A stretch of DNA of 64,000 nt from Uranotaenia lowii (GCF_029784155.1 NC_073691.1:50388490-50452489); one strand, 5' to 3'; counted from the stretch's first letter, positions 1 through 11,400 are shown. Notes: generated from the letters alone by a model not told the origin. Numbers and translations: made by a program.

Positions 1-1
1 A

Positions 2-387
2 GTTTGTTGGGTGGCGAGCTCGTTCGCCAGCTTCCTAGTGATAAAGTTGGACATTGCTGCAGAATTTAGAAGAGCTCGTACTGGAATCTTTCTGCCGTAT
101 CGGTCGACAACTAATAGAGAAACTGTCTCCAAGAGAACGGTTGAATCTGAATGCACGGGAAAATTTACTGTTGGTGGACTAACCAATCTACTGGGGCCTG
201 GATTCGCTTGTGTGGCTTGTGATCCTTCGGATGAGGATTCGTTCGGTGGTGCTGCTTGGTCGTGCAACATAGTATGGTACTTCGCCTGGTAAATCCTACA
301 CAGGCACATTGATTTAAAGGATCTTGCCTGGTGGTTTTCGCGGAAGCAATTCCAGCAATGGCTGAGCTGTGTCACAAGCTCTCGCCG
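2..387 (-). pseudogene. BEL/Pao LTR retrotransposon fragment: gag zinc knuckle and protease start
   Basis: Read on the minus strand, the segment gives a CCHC-type knuckle (HCWNCFRENHQ, then CLCRIYQ) followed by the KYHTMLH motif seen at the gag/protease junction of BEL/Pao elements. About 45 residues later comes a retropepsin-like segment (LLVVDRYGRKIPVRALLNS, then MSNFITRKLANEL). Family knowledge: this is the position of the aspartic protease, normally with a D-S/T-G/A active site. Here the aspartate position reads Asn (LLNS), so this copy would be inactive. The fragment runs off the left edge, and its other side abuts a non-LTR fragment near position 388 in a different frame. No LTR is visible. 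It is decayed or truncated; the family call is fairly secure. Confidence 0.75.
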
Positions 388-1080
388 ATCTACAAAATCC
401 AATACGATCGAATTTGGCGACAGCTATTTCATGGTTCACTTTGTCGAAAGCAGCTGACAGATCGGTGTAGATTACGTCTGTTTGGAATCCTGAAGCAAAA
501 CTGTCTTGAGCTTTCGACGTAAACGCCAGCAGGTTTGTAAACGTTGAGCGCTAAGGGATTAAACCATATTGATCATAAGAAAAATATGGTTTGCAGTACG
601 AGAAGATAGGGTCTAACTTGCTCAAATTGTTGGGCATAAAAGCAAAAAGCAGAAATGCTTCGATTGTTGGTGATATTCCTCCCCTTCCGCCTTTCTTGCA
701 GACCGGAAACATGTAGGCTTCTTTCCATAAAGATGGGAACGTAGAAGTGTTAAGCGATGCTTGGAAGATTAGTTTTATGAGGGTTAGCATATGTGATATG
801 CAGCGCTTCAAGAAAGTTGCTGATATATTGTCCGAACCTGCAGAATGACTGTGTTTTACCTTCACGGATGCCTTCAAGATGGTATCATCGTCGACTTCAA
901 ACTTATCTGATGAAGTGCTCAGATGAGGGACGTTGCTTGTTGCACTACTTAAATGGAGCCTAGGATATTGAGCCGGAGTCGAAAATACTATGGAATTTCT
1001 GTGCAAAGAGATTACAAATTTAACGGTCCGAAGTCGCCGACTTATATCCAGGAAGCTGACCAGACTGTTTTAGGCAATGA
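388..1080 (-). pseudogene. Jockey/I-like non-LTR retrotransposon RT fragment (N-terminal half)
   Basis: Minus-strand translation shows the pre-RT segment SATSDR-stop-ICNLFAQKF, then an RT start (HSHSAGSDNISATFLKRC), the FPSLWKEAYMFPVCKKG segment, DQYGLIP, and after one in-frame stop RSTFTNLLAFTSKAQDSF and RT motif A (YTDLSAAFDKVNHEIAVAKF). This order is typical of Jockey/I-type elements. At least two stops and a frameshift break the frame. Sequence recognisable as RT ends shortly after motif A, where the BEL/Pao fragment begins. The same family recurs on the same strand at 62.7-64.0 kb, with matching WKEAYMFPV and YTDLSAAFDKVNH segments. Dead copy. Confidence 0.85.
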
Positions 1081-1144
1081 TGGATGTAACGTAATGTAAC
1101 GTAGTGCTGTGTGCGGATTTTGGGTGAATATTCGAGTTCATTCG

Positions 1145-1520
1145 AATCACGTAGTGGACTATAACAATTGATCGAAGAAGACGTGCGTACACTCGGAGTT
1201 ATCGAGCGACGAGTGTTATGAACGGAGTGTGGAGGCAAAGGATGATTCACAAGCTCACGCGACTCTACGGCGAACCAAGCATCCAGAAGGTGACGGAGGC
1301 TGGCTGGATACGCCGGGCAGAACATGTTACGAGAATGCTTGAAGAATGTCCTGCAAAACAGGTGTTCGCTTCCAATCCGGTAGAAATGAGATATGCAGGG
1401 ATGCAACGAGCGAGGGGGTTAGACCGGGTGGAGCGTGATCTGGCGAATGTGCAGGACATCGAAATTGTAGAACGGTAAACTATGTTCATAAAGTTATGTC
1501 ATGAGATAGAATAAAGAAAA
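1145..1520 (+). pseudogene. RTE-clade non-LTR retrotransposon, 3' end fragment
   Basis: Plus-strand translation gives EEDVRTLGVIERRVL, a stop, then NGVWRQRMIHKLTRLYGEPS, IQKVTEAGWIRRAEHVTRM and RARGLDRVERDLANVQDI. This is the C-terminal region downstream of the RT in RTE-clade elements of mosquitoes. The open stretch from 1218 to 1478 (86 codons) is only part of that tail. After the stop, a short 3' UTR (TATGTTCATAAAGTTATG...) resembles the 3' UTR of the 11.4-13.8 kb element, so the two are the same or sister families. It is 5'-truncated, the usual outcome of aborted target-primed reverse transcription. Confidence 0.8.
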
Positions 1521-3650
1521 AATTGCCTAAGGTAAGGATCCCCTGAATAAATGTTCAAGTCTTTTTTTAATCAAGGATCAAGCCTCCTTCAACTTCATCT
1601 TCAAAGTATGATGTAAACAAGAGACTGAGTATAAAAACCTAGTCAGACTATAACAAATGAAAGAAACGATATCGTTTGAAAAAGAAAAAAATATGCCTGT
1701 TTTTCCTTCAAATTATGGAACACTTTTCATACGACCTTAATATAAAATTGTTTCAAGAATTGCCCCAGTTATCTCATCCAACATTCAAATCAATTGACAT
1801 TGGAGAACCCCTCGTTCACTCACCATCATCAATGTTCCTTCGACACCCCGGAAAATCCCGGGAGATGATGTTGCACTATTATTAAGTTTTTCCTTTTGAT
1901 TGGAATACTTGGAGTGTCACTAGAGCCAACAACCAACACAGCCAGTGCCAGTGGAAGCATTCCAATCGACTGGGCTTCGTCCATGCTGCTGTCAACCCGC
2001 TTTTGCTCCCACTTGATTTAGTGATCCGTCTCGTCTGTTTTACTTTACTGATCCATTGTCTCGTTTCGGCCGTTCCCCGGTTTCTTTTTTTCTAGGGGTA
2101 GTTCTGAGGTGCTCGATGACAGATAAAAGTCGACACATGTTCCCGAGTGTTCTTGAGCCCACTTTTGACCAACGCTTCCGGAATGGGCAGATGGCAAAGA
2201 ATGGAAGCAACTAAAAACATGCGGAAATGGACCGAAAAAATCGCCAAATCACGCAGCATATTTCGTGTTGTTTTTTTCGTTTCGTTTGTTTCGAGGGTTG
2301 GAGGGTGTTTGCTGTTTGGAGACGTGAATTGTTGAAATCGATTCATAAGATTTTTCTTTTTTTATTCTGTGCTTCCTGACTTAAATGGATGTGGAAGCAG
2401 GTTTGCCGAGCAGCAGCAGCCGAGATAATCCAATTCTTTTCGCCAGTTCAGTTCGGGGTTGTTTATCTCATTTCCGGTACCAGAGTTCCGATGCCTCCGA
2501 AAAGCTAGTAGTAGACGATTGCTTGCTGGCCGATGCACGACCAAGAGGATACGACAAATGACTTTCTCGGTCCGGCGAACAAATAGCGTTGGCCATTTCC
2601 TGACTGTCACGTCGTTTCGGACCAATCCGGTTGTATCCGAAAGCAAAATAGAACGAGAAAGAACAAAATTCCAATTCAATTCAATGACTTAAATAGATTA
2701 GAATCTAATGTACGGAAACGCTCCCCGCACCATCTCGGAATTGGTGGAGGTGAACGGCTCCAGGATAGAAACAACACAAAAATTGAGCACCCCAAATTTA
2801 TCTTCCCAGCATCCTTCATTGCTTCGAATGAGACGGTTGAGGCAACCATTCAGGGAATCTCACAAGCAAATGAATGGTGGCGACTGCTTGACCGGTTTCT
2901 GTCATCCGTATTCTTCGGGAAAAGTCAAACAAGCAAGTCACCATCGGTAATGTAGCCGTCCAGCACGTGAAGCCCAGCATCTTCCTCAATTTTTTTTTCG
3001 GAAAAAGGATAAATTGGAGCAATTGCGTTTCCTTGCCCCGAAACCAATTTCTAGAAGGAGTGAGAGCCTGAGAGCTAAACAGCATCAATGAACGAAAGAT
3101 TTATTGCTTTGGAAAAGTCCTGGCGCACTAATGGTCGATGAACGATAACAATAGGTGATGACGACGAATTTTCCTTTTCCCGGGCGAACGGGGATAAGAA
3201 TCAAACTCAATTTGGCACCAAAGCTCTATGAATTATCTATCTGTTGCAATTGTTCCTTTGCTGCTTTTTCTATGGTGGCTATTAATCATGCAAGATACAG
3301 GGTACATTTCTTGGATGAATTGAGCTCTTTTTCATTTCAAGAGTTAAGTGAGAGAAATAGTTATGTAAGATTATTATTGAAAAATAAAAAAAATCATTGA
3401 ATTTTTTAACACATCATTTATGCGACGTTTTCATTCACTTGTTGTGAACCGTTGTTATTCGCAAATTAAATAAACTTAAATAATTAGTTTTTTTTAATTA
3501 ACATAAAACCTGAAGTTTTTCGGGGAAAAAAGACACAATGATTATAAAAAAAATAGACAAAATAGATGAAAAAGAATATTCTCCTCAAAATTTGCGACCT
3601 TTGTTTAAGTAAATTTCAAAAATTAATTCCCAAAAATATATCACACAACC
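1521..3650. other. GC-richer, single-copy-looking block without recognised genes
   Basis: Base composition is clearly less AT-rich than the surroundings. I found no internal repeat or match elsewhere in the window. Open frames here are all 105 codons or shorter (for example minus 2362-2679, plus 2708-2950), overlap one another on both strands and carry no motif I recognise. A short CAG run sits at 2409-2421. It could hold an exon, UTR or regulatory DNA of a host gene, but nothing in the sequence establishes that. Confidence 0.4.
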
Positions 3651-3658
3651 ATTAGGCC

Positions 3659-4066
3659 GGAACAAATTTCAAATGTTTCGTTTGTCACTCGAAGTATGAA
3701 CAATGCGAGGGGGGGGGGGGGGGGATCAATAAAAAATAACACGAAAAACAAATAAATTTGAATAAATTGCACAAAATCTTGTATGCTACAAAATTGCATA
3801 CTATATCATTGCACAAAACCTACAAATCAAGCAATTTTTTATCGAAAATTTTTTATAAAATCTTGAATACAAAAGGTGAAATAACTCTAATCTTCCAAAA
3901 TTTAATTTTTTGCTCTTTTATTCTTTCGAATACTTGATTTTTTTCGTAATTTACATAAAATACTTCAAACTTTATTCATCACCCTCTTCGGGTTTTTTGA
4001 AAATTTCGAAGGGGTGGGGGGGGGGGGGTGTGTGTTGTAACAAAAGAAAATTTTGATATTTGTTCC
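3659..4066. repeat. Possible small inverted-repeat element with two G-runs
   Basis: GGAACAAATTTCAAA at 3659-3673 is matched by its inverted complement at 4052-4066 (14 of 15). Inside, a run of 16 G (3709-3724) and a run of 13 G (4016-4028) lie near the two ends, both with G on the plus strand. No target duplication is visible, so a MITE identity is only a suggestion. Confidence 0.35.
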
Positions 4067-4589
4067 AGTCTCACAAAATGGATTTGTGTATCAAAGTCAC
4101 TAAACACTGTACAGGTAAAAACCTTCTGTAGAGATGAAGACTGCTTGTACCCCCCACTTAATATATAATGATTGGCTTAAACTAGTGACAAACTACTAAA
4201 CATTTACCTTTTACCCTTCCATTTTGTTGTTTAATATCAATGTTTGAGTTTTTTCAATCTCAAGGTTTTTCGAAACCTTAACCAAGTTTAAAAGTAAATT
4301 TTGAACAATAAAAAATTTGATTATTTAAAAATTAGAAGAAATAGATTTTTATCGATTTAAATTACCTTCGTTATGATGTAAACTAAGTTTTTTTCCATTC
4401 GTTTTAAATATTGCTTGATTTTTTGCACATTTTTTTTATTATCGATTTCATACCGAATTTTAAAGATTTTGACTCAGAATATGAAACTTTTTTTTTATTC
4501 TGAGCAAGAATTCCGAGAATACTAAATAGTTTGACTAATAGATGTCAAATAAATGAATAAATTGGTGAAGAGCTTTTTTTTAATAAACC
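4067..4589. other. AT-rich spacer, no feature seen
   Basis: The sequence is dominated by A and T homopolymer runs, with no open frame of note and no repeat pairing that I could see. Confidence 0.5.
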
Positions 4590-4941
4590 ATACCACAATC
4601 ACAGAATTTCGAGCAACTTTTCATAAAAGAATCTGTGTCACAGAACAAAGAATTATAGAAATATTCGCAGATTTCACAGAAATTTAAATTTTAGAACTTT
4701 TTTTCCAAAATCAAATTGTTTAAGTCACTATAAATTTAAAAAAAATATCTTTGATTGGAAAATAATGATAACATTGGTAATGTTCATTGATTCATGATGA
4801 TGTTCATTCTTAAGTAAAATATATAAAAAAAACACAATATGGCATGACATTTGAAAGAAATTACTGGAAAAGGCATCACAGGAAACCGTCACAGAACTTT
4901 TGGGTAAAATCCAAATGCCAGAATATTTTTTGGCAACCTTG
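4590..4941 (-). mobile_element. Degenerate hAT-type MITE, CAAGGTTGCC family
   Basis: The right end reads GGCAACCTTG (4932-4941). The body carries the 'atcacagaa' motifs that are the reverse complement of the 'ttctgtgat' motifs filling the 48,048-48,435 MITE; for example ATCACAGAATTTCGAGCAAC matches the complement of a segment near that element's right end. This is therefore an older, inverted copy of the same family. Its left terminus has decayed and no target duplication is visible. Confidence 0.55.
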
Positions 4942-5439
4942 CTCTGAACTGCCTTACCGACTAGCTCCTATAATGTTCCAGCTTCAGATCATTATATGAC
5001 CAACGTTTCTGTTTATGCTCCGTTTAGTTTACAATTCTTTATTCTCTGTATGTATATTTCTTATTCTGTTTTTTTTCTTTACTTTCTTTAGGGTTTAAAA
5101 CTTTAAAACTCAATTTTTGTTTTTTCGTGTATCACATTTTCCATTCTGTGTGTTTATTTTAACATTAAAAATGACCTTAACTTTGTTGATTCCGGTGCAC
5201 AATGGGGAAAAAAGTAAATAAACCGCGAAGAAATTCAATATCTTTCCTTCTAAAAAAAACAAATCTATGAAAATGTACTTTCCTTTAGTGAAAATTTCCA
5301 GAAAATCGATTGGACGTAGTTTCAGAGGCCTCACAAGCTTACGAAAGGAGTTAAAGTTCCTTTTTAACCCCTCATTCCTCTATATTTTGTAATCAATCTA
5401 GAAAAAGACTTATTTAAACTTGAAAACTTTAAACAAAAA

Positions 5440-5880
5440 TAGACCTATCTTGTGAATTTTTTTCTGAGAAATCGAATGAAGGCTGTTTGAGCGACTGCAC
5501 GCTTCGAAAAATGGAGTTATAGCTGTTTCTACCATCAGTTCCCTTATATTTTTTCAATTACTTAAAAAAGCATGAAAAAATAAAAAAAATACATATGATA
5601 AGTCTCATTTGGTTCAAAATTTTGAAGTCCAAACATACTTTTTCTGAAATAATTGAAAAATGTAGAAGAATTGAGTGTGAAACAGCCATAACTCCTGTTT
5701 CCAATCCGTAGGCTCGAATAGGCTTCGTTGGATTCCTTGGAAAAAGCCAAACAAGATTCCTCCCATTTTGTTCAAATTATTAAAATTTAAACTTACGTTT
5801 TCTAAACTATTCAAAAAAAAAAAATGTTGGTAAATAAAGGGTAAAACAGCCATAACTCCAGTTTCAATCTAGAATTTAAT
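5440..5880. repeat. Fold-back repeat cluster
   Basis: GGAGTTATAGCTGTTTC (about 5511-5528) is mirrored by GAAACAGCCATAACTCC (about 5680-5697), with flanking similarity of roughly 100 bp on each side (5440-5540 against 5670-5770). A further direct copy of the latter unit lies at about 5830-5860 (AAACAGCCATAACTCC). Small open frames in this stretch read through the repeats and are not credible genes. It is probably an eroded palindromic MITE. Confidence 0.5.
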
Positions 5881-5934
5881 CGATCTTTGATAATCGATTA
5901 ACAAAAAAAAAACTAACATAAAAACTCAAAACTG

Positions 5935-6120
5935 TTTTTCAATCTTTTTATTATTCTTCATTCAATCAAGGATTCAGTTCTTGCCTAGTTTCAGAGTTGC
6001 AACGCTTAAAAAAAAGCTCTACAGTTTTAAACATTCTAAACAAATAACAATACAACTATTTCTGACATCATAAGCGACATTTTTTGAGTGTATGATATTA
6101 TAATTTTAACTCATTAAACT
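5935..6120 (+). repeat. Dispersed repeat, copy 1 (second copy at 52.2 kb)
   Basis: The segment containing TTCATTCAATCAAGGATTCA followed by TCTTGCCTAG recurs in the same orientation at about 52,185-52,310, with diverged similarity over roughly 130 bp. No coding content or termini are recognised. Confidence 0.5.
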
Positions 6121-6399
6121 ACTTTATTAAATTCTGCAAAACGATAAGGCCTATGCTTCTGAAAACATCCAAGTTTCAATTCATATCGTCACACGGGCAT
6201 CATACAACAGCAGGGTAATATCTAACATTTGTGTACCACATAACTGAATCAATTTTCATGGTATTATAGTGTGATAAAGTTATCATTTTATTATAACAAA
6301 ATGATGATTACAAAGATTCTAACTTTGTGAAATAAATTTTTAAGTTTTTGATTTTCAAAGAAAATTTAGAAAAAATCTAGCAATAGATGAACAAATTTT

Positions 6400-6700
6400 T
6401 GTACAAGGAAAAAAGTAATTTTTTCGCATTCAACAACCCTTTTGCTTCTAAATGCTTATTGGTTTCATAAGAAGAGCTGTTTGTTTGCGAGACTTGGAAA
6501 AAATAAATATTTTAACATTTTGACATTACATTATTACTACGAGAAAAAAAATTCAGATGCATACCAAATTTTGCTAATTTGATACTCAATTAAAAGGCTT
6601 TCAAACGTAGAAAACAGTTTTCAAAATTCAATCTACAGACTGAGTTATTGATGATAATGGGTAAAAATTTATTGTTGTTTAAAGTTACCCCGTTTTATGG
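6400..6700 (+). mobile_element. Diverged right end of the TA-flanked TIR element family found at 8.35-10.2 kb
   Basis: The stretch 'caaccc.tttgcttctaaat' through 'gttaccccg...atgg' aligns colinearly with about 9,940-10,222 of the element described below. It ends CCCCGTTTTATGG followed by TA, against CCCCCAGTTTACGG followed by TA in the better copy. The left end could not be placed. Confidence 0.5.
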
Positions 6701-6702
6701 TA

Positions 6703-6942
6703 CTGCATAAGTTTTGTCTTAAAAATATTTTCGTTGGAACTGTTTTTTATTTCTTCCGGTAGGCTGTTAAATTTTGTTGGACCAATGAAGGAAATTCGAC
6801 GTTGGCCACAACTAGTTGAATTCATACTGCGCATCAAATGGTGAGATTGGTGGGTATTGTGAAATCGCATACCCGCATTATTGCCTAAAGAATTTAAGTT
6901 ATCAAAAAAATAGGTTAAAGTTTGTAGATCACAAAGTATCAA
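6703..6942 (-). pseudogene. C-terminal tail of a CR1/L2-like non-LTR RT protein
   Basis: The minus-strand frame reads QRRISFIGPTKFNSLPEEI then KNSSNENIFKTKLMQY. It has the pattern 'F.Y.G...WN.LP.EIKN....FK..L...' that closes the ORF of CR1/L2/Daphne-type non-LTR elements. The normally invariant Trp-Asn reads Phe-Asn here. Only this tail is recognisable; upstream (higher coordinates) is AT-rich. The call rests on a short degenerate motif, so it is moderate. Confidence 0.5.
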
Positions 6943-7124
6943 GCAAGCTTATATATTGTGTGAAAGTTAAGAAAAAAAACTCAATTGGTGAGGTAGAGGA
7001 AAGGAAAATTGAATGTGGTTTTCAGAGATTTCGAAGTGTTTGTAGACGAGAAACAAGGGATAATTACGCTTTGTTACAGACAGCTTTTAAAAAGTTTAAA
7101 GGGGAATGTACAAAAGCAAAATAA

Positions 7125-7589
7125 AATTTAAGTAAAATGGACTTGAATTATGAATTAATAATGTAAGAAAATATTTTTACAAGAAATCAATCATTCAAAA
7201 TTCAAATAACAGATTTCTGGTTCAGGATTCTTTTATAAAATACCCTTTTGGTTTATAAATATTGTATGTTTATGAGTTTTTGTATTTATGTTTTTGTATG
7301 TTATGTGTTTGTGTTTATGAGTTTTTGTATGAATTTAGATTCAAGAATCGACTTAAAATTGAAAATTAAGGATATTTATTCAGGTACAAATTGCAGAATT
7401 TGGATTTGAAATTAAAAATAAATATTTTCCAAAAAAAACACACAAAGTAGGAGAAAACCACTATTTTTAAATAAAATTCAAATTTACTTTCAAGATTTCG
7501 TACTTTAAAAACCCAAATTTTAAGTAAAGATATGCAATTTTCGGAAGAATTATCAGTTAAGTAGATAAACTATAGCAAGTTCAAACTAT
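7125..7589. repeat. AT-rich spacer with T/TG-rich simple sequence
   Basis: Around 7,255-7,335 the sequence is a degenerate simple repeat built from 'tatgttttgt', 'tttgtatg' and 'atgagttttt'. Nothing else is recognised. Confidence 0.5.
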
Positions 7590-8351
7590 CAACATTTACA
7601 AAAAATGTATGAACTATTTCCTCATCTATAAATTGTTGCAATCTGACAAAATAAACTTAACTTTCATTTGCCGAAAAACACGGTACTGCTTGTTTACACA
7701 CAATTTCAGAACGCACTTAGCATGAAAAGTGTTTATTTTTTTTGTTTTACATATTTTGGCTACATAGAAGAGATTTTTGATTCGTTTTCTCGTTAAAAGG
7801 TTGGTTCCGTGGTTGATATTCCTGTGGGAGCAGGTGTTTTGATAATTTTTCTTATATGATCTCAAAGTATTGAAAATAAAATTAACTCCTGCCATTTTAG
7901 ACGGTGGAACAAGTTCAAACGCGCCTCTAAGCCATGAAACATTTTCCTTTTTAAAAATATCATCTTAAAATGATTCATCATTATTTGAGAAAGGCCAGAA
8001 AGGGGTAACCCGTGTGTTGAATCTGAAGTGGATATTCAAAATTATTAAATGTCTTTGTAAATGAGCGATTTCTGCTTAAAACAGCATTCAGTAAAACTGG
8101 AGTATCAAACATTAACTTATACTGCAGAAAAACTGCATATAAATGTTTCAATAAAATGTGATAAAATAAACAGGAACACGTAATAAATTCATTTAAAAGC
8201 CTGTACACTATATTAGGCATCTTTTTATAAGTTCAGAAAAAGCATCGTGTTTTTCCTTGCCTAAATAAACGGGAAAAATATTAACTTAGAAATATCTTTT
8301 GGTCAACAATTTTAAGTTATGAAACAATCGGAAAATGATTTGTTTTAAATA
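7590..8351 (+). repeat. Inverted-arm A, part 1
   Basis: This segment is the inverted, diverged counterpart of about 22,135-22,992. Matching landmarks are TGCCGAAAAACACGGTACTG here against CAGTACTATGTTTTTTCGGTA there, the 'atactgcagaaaaactgcata' region, and CCTTGCCTAAATAAACGGG against CCCGTTTATTCAGGCAAG. Minus-strand frames (7626-7895, 89 codons; 7981-8220, 79 codons) have faint translated similarity to arm B and could be remains of a coding element, but I recognise no domain. Arm A resumes at 10,223 after a 1.87-kb insertion. Confidence 0.7.
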
Positions 8352-10222
8352 CCGTAAACTGGGGGAACATTGATCACTTTTTTCATTCATTTTTGAATAT
8401 TTTGGAAGGGGTTGCTTTTCCGTAATACCTTTTAGTTTCAAAACACTTACTGAGGTGAGGAGCCTAAAACATTATCATTGATTGCAGTAAATTCAAACCA
8501 CATTAGTGGTTACAATCAAATGTTTAACACAAAACCAGTTTTCGAGTTTTGGGCGTAACTTTGATCACTATGGTTTTAACGTATCTCAACATCTTCAAAA
8601 TTATTGTTATAGTGCCATTTAAGGCTATGATCATTTAGTGTCCGGGCACTTTATTTTGGTGATAGCTGCGTTAATAGAGCTCGGATATGCAAAAATTTAG
8701 TAGCGTTGTGTTGGTTATGAAAAGGACTATCTTGCCTATTTTTGATAGAGTTTCAAGTTTACGTGTGTATGAGATATTTATTATGCAAAAGACATGATAA
8801 AAATAATTTTGCACAAATTTGCTCCTTTTGCGCGTTTTGTGCCTCGAAAATTCTTCTTTGTTGGCTCGAAAGCTCATGAACTGTTGATTTTTTCTGATTC
8901 TTTTTCGTACCATATGGTTATTAAGTATAAGGAGCTACTCTAGGATCCACACGAAGTTCAAATCAACTATCGGAGTGCAACTCTTGATCTTAAATATGGT
9001 GAAAAGTTTATGGTTATTTCGGAGAACTGAATGAAGACTCCCTACATAATGCAAAAAATCCATTTCCGACAGGGGCAAAAAGTTTTGCCTGACTAGTAGA
9101 CACCAAGTAAATAACTAATAATGATCAGATCCAAAGATCGCAATCTGTGCATCCGTTTTTTACGCAATATGACAGATGTATTCAGATGGACAAAAAAATT
9201 TATGTTAAAACCGGATTTAAGAGATCAATTTCTTCTAGATACCAACTCATGAAAAGGTTCCAACCATATTCCAATTGCTTTTTCCAGGTGAGTTTGTGTA
9301 AAATATCATGATATTGCAAAGGTTTTGGTTCTGTGGTAAAAAAAATAAATCAAAACATGACTGAAAAAAGTGTGCAAAGATAAAAAAGAGATTTTATGAA
9401 AAAGTAAGAGTATTTCTTGAAATCATTGATAAATATTTTTATATTTTATATTTTTATATTTTTAGTTTTAATGTCATATTAACACCTTCATTTCCTCCAT
9501 AGAAAGTTTTTCGATCAAATGAATAGTTTTTAAAATACACACGTTTGTAACTGCCCGGATACTAAATGATCATAGCCTTAGCACAGAAGGCTTGAAACAA
9601 CGGCAACGAAAACATTTATAATCAAAAGATAAACTGCATAAACTGCATAAATCTAGGGGTTAAAATTATAACCATTTCCCATTTTTTTTGGTTTTGTTTT
9701 TTACCTCAAAATCAAAAAAAAATTTGCCTTCACGCAATTTGCTAGGTCCTCGCTCTGTTCTCATGTTCTTTTTTTTTTCCTTCAAATTGAAACATTTGAT
9801 AGGGTTTAAGCCATTTTTATTATACGGTCTTTCTCATGGAAAATCACCGTTTTTTTTTTCAATTAAAAAAATTTCACCAAATTACCATTAAAATAACACT
9901 TAAACTGAACCTAAACAAAGAAAAAAGTTGAACTTTCCCATTAAGCAACCCATTTGCTTCTAAATTCTGAAATATGTTCAGGAGAGATGTTTTTTGGGAG
10001 CTTTCGAAAAACCATATATTTTATAGATTTTAAAATTAAATTTTAAATAATATCAAAAATATTCTAATAAGAACGAAATTTAGCTTATTTGTAACTCAAT
10101 TTATAGGCTTCGTACGTAGTAAACAATTTTCAGATATTTTAACATTTTACTTAGTTGATGATAATTATCTATTTCATGTTGATCAAAGTTACCCCGGTGA
10201 TCAAAGCTCCCCCAGTTTACGG
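8352..10222. mobile_element. TA-flanked TIR transposon, 1,871 bp, inserted in arm A
   Basis: CCGTAAACTGGGGGAAC starts the left end, and its complement CCCCCAGTTTACGG closes the right end, followed inward by a shared GATCAC/GTGATC. TA flanks both sides (8350-8351 and 10,223-10,224). Removing the element rejoins arm A so that it aligns with arm B across the site, so arm B is the empty site. A second internal inverted pair lies at about 8,626-8,652 (GGCTATGATCATTTAGTGTC) and 9,553-9,580. The minus frame 8671-8913 starts MVRKRIRKNQQ, vaguely like a pogo/Tigger transposase start, but shows no further transposase motif. TA duplication suggests the IS630-Tc1-mariner superfamily; the autonomous family is unidentified. 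Confidence 0.75.
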
Positions 10223-10987
10223 TACTTACAAATTATTCTAAGATTTATAATAGATCAACTATGGTCCAATCCGTTTGCACTTGCCTGGTGTATCTGAATA
10301 GAAATTAAGATTAAAATTAAAAAATAGAAGCAAAAGAAACTTTGATAGCTGTTACCCTTCTCGGCGCGAAAATCAACATTTTGATGTTTTGTGAGAAATT
10401 TGCTTGCAAATTTTTAGAAAATATCCAGGAAACCGTTGAAGCATGAATCTATTTCTTTCGATTTATTCAATTTTTTAAAATCTGATCTTCAACCGATTGT
10501 AATTGAACAAATAAGGTCAGTAAGTTTAAATCTTGAAAAAAAAATCGTTTTAACCTTAATGGGAATGTAAATCACTATCAAAAATGTTCAGAATATTTTG
10601 AAATCAGAACATCCGAATGCTGTATTTGGAATCCTATATGCAAATAGGTTAGAAGGGACCCTCAGCCAATAAAAAAGAGAAAATGCTGTGATTCGGTGGA
10701 AAAACATAAAAAAATTTAAACTTATCTTTTTCTCTTTTGAAAACCATTCTGTTCCTTGATTCATTGGGTAACAGCTTATCGATATGAATTCAATTGGCAC
10801 TTTTAGCTTAAACAAAAAATCAGAAATTTGCAGCATGGAAAGTCGCCAGATTTCATACCATGACAAGGACTGGTTGGCATCAGTTTAAGATGTAATGTGA
10901 CATGTCTTCAAGTTTGGTTTATTTGCGAAAAAAAATTATTAACTTGATTTTAAAATGGGAAGGTATTTGGGTACGAGATATGTTCCA
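10223..10987 (+). repeat. Inverted-arm A, part 2
   Basis: This is the counterpart of about 21,207-21,794 in inverted orientation. Landmarks are GCATTCGGATGTTCTGATTT in arm B against AAATCAGAACATCCGAATGC here, the shared GAGGGTCCCTTC/GAAGGGACCCTC, and GGTATTTGGGTACGAGAT at the end against ATCTCGTACCCAAATACC in B. In arm B the homology is interrupted by a hAT-type MITE; arm A keeps the uninterrupted sequence there. Confidence 0.7.
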
Positions 10988-11400
10988 TTAGACTGAGTCA
11001 ATTTGGGGTCATTTTTGAATTTCTCAAACCCTGGGGTCTTAAAAGCTTTGTTGGTCCAAAACTCATGCATCATATTTTGCAGAATTTGTAAGTAACATTT
11101 ACATGAATAAATTTTAACTATTAGGTTTGTATGGGAAAATTGAATATTTTGTACTGAAAAATCATCATCATTTTTGTTTCTTCTGTTGAACCGAGCCTGC
11201 TAATTGTTTTTGAGCCAATTTATAAATTTCCTAAAGGAAACTTCCCGCTGAACAACTTTGTCCAATATCAAAACTTCTTATCTTTTTAGACAAAATAGTT
11301 ATTAGCTGTTTAACAGGTGTATGTCTTTTTGCATTGATAAACAATAAATTCAATTTTTACATTTGACGTACCTACTGAAAAAAATTTAAATAATTTTATA
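10988..11400 (+). mobile_element. Long-palindrome MITE, copy 1 (left half only)
   Basis: It starts TAGACTGAGTCAATTTGGGG and follows the left arm of the full 761-bp copy at 51,143-51,903 as far as the 'gcattgataaacaataaattcaatt' segment before the centre. The right half is missing. A complete RTE element begins at 11,419, a few bases beyond the end of recognisable sequence. Confidence 0.7.

Noticed and set aside
8671..8913. pogo/Tigger transposase start (MVRKRIRKNQQ) in the 8.35-10.2 kb element
   Set aside because: Only the first residues resemble that family; no helix-turn-helix or DDE motif follows, so the element was left unassigned.
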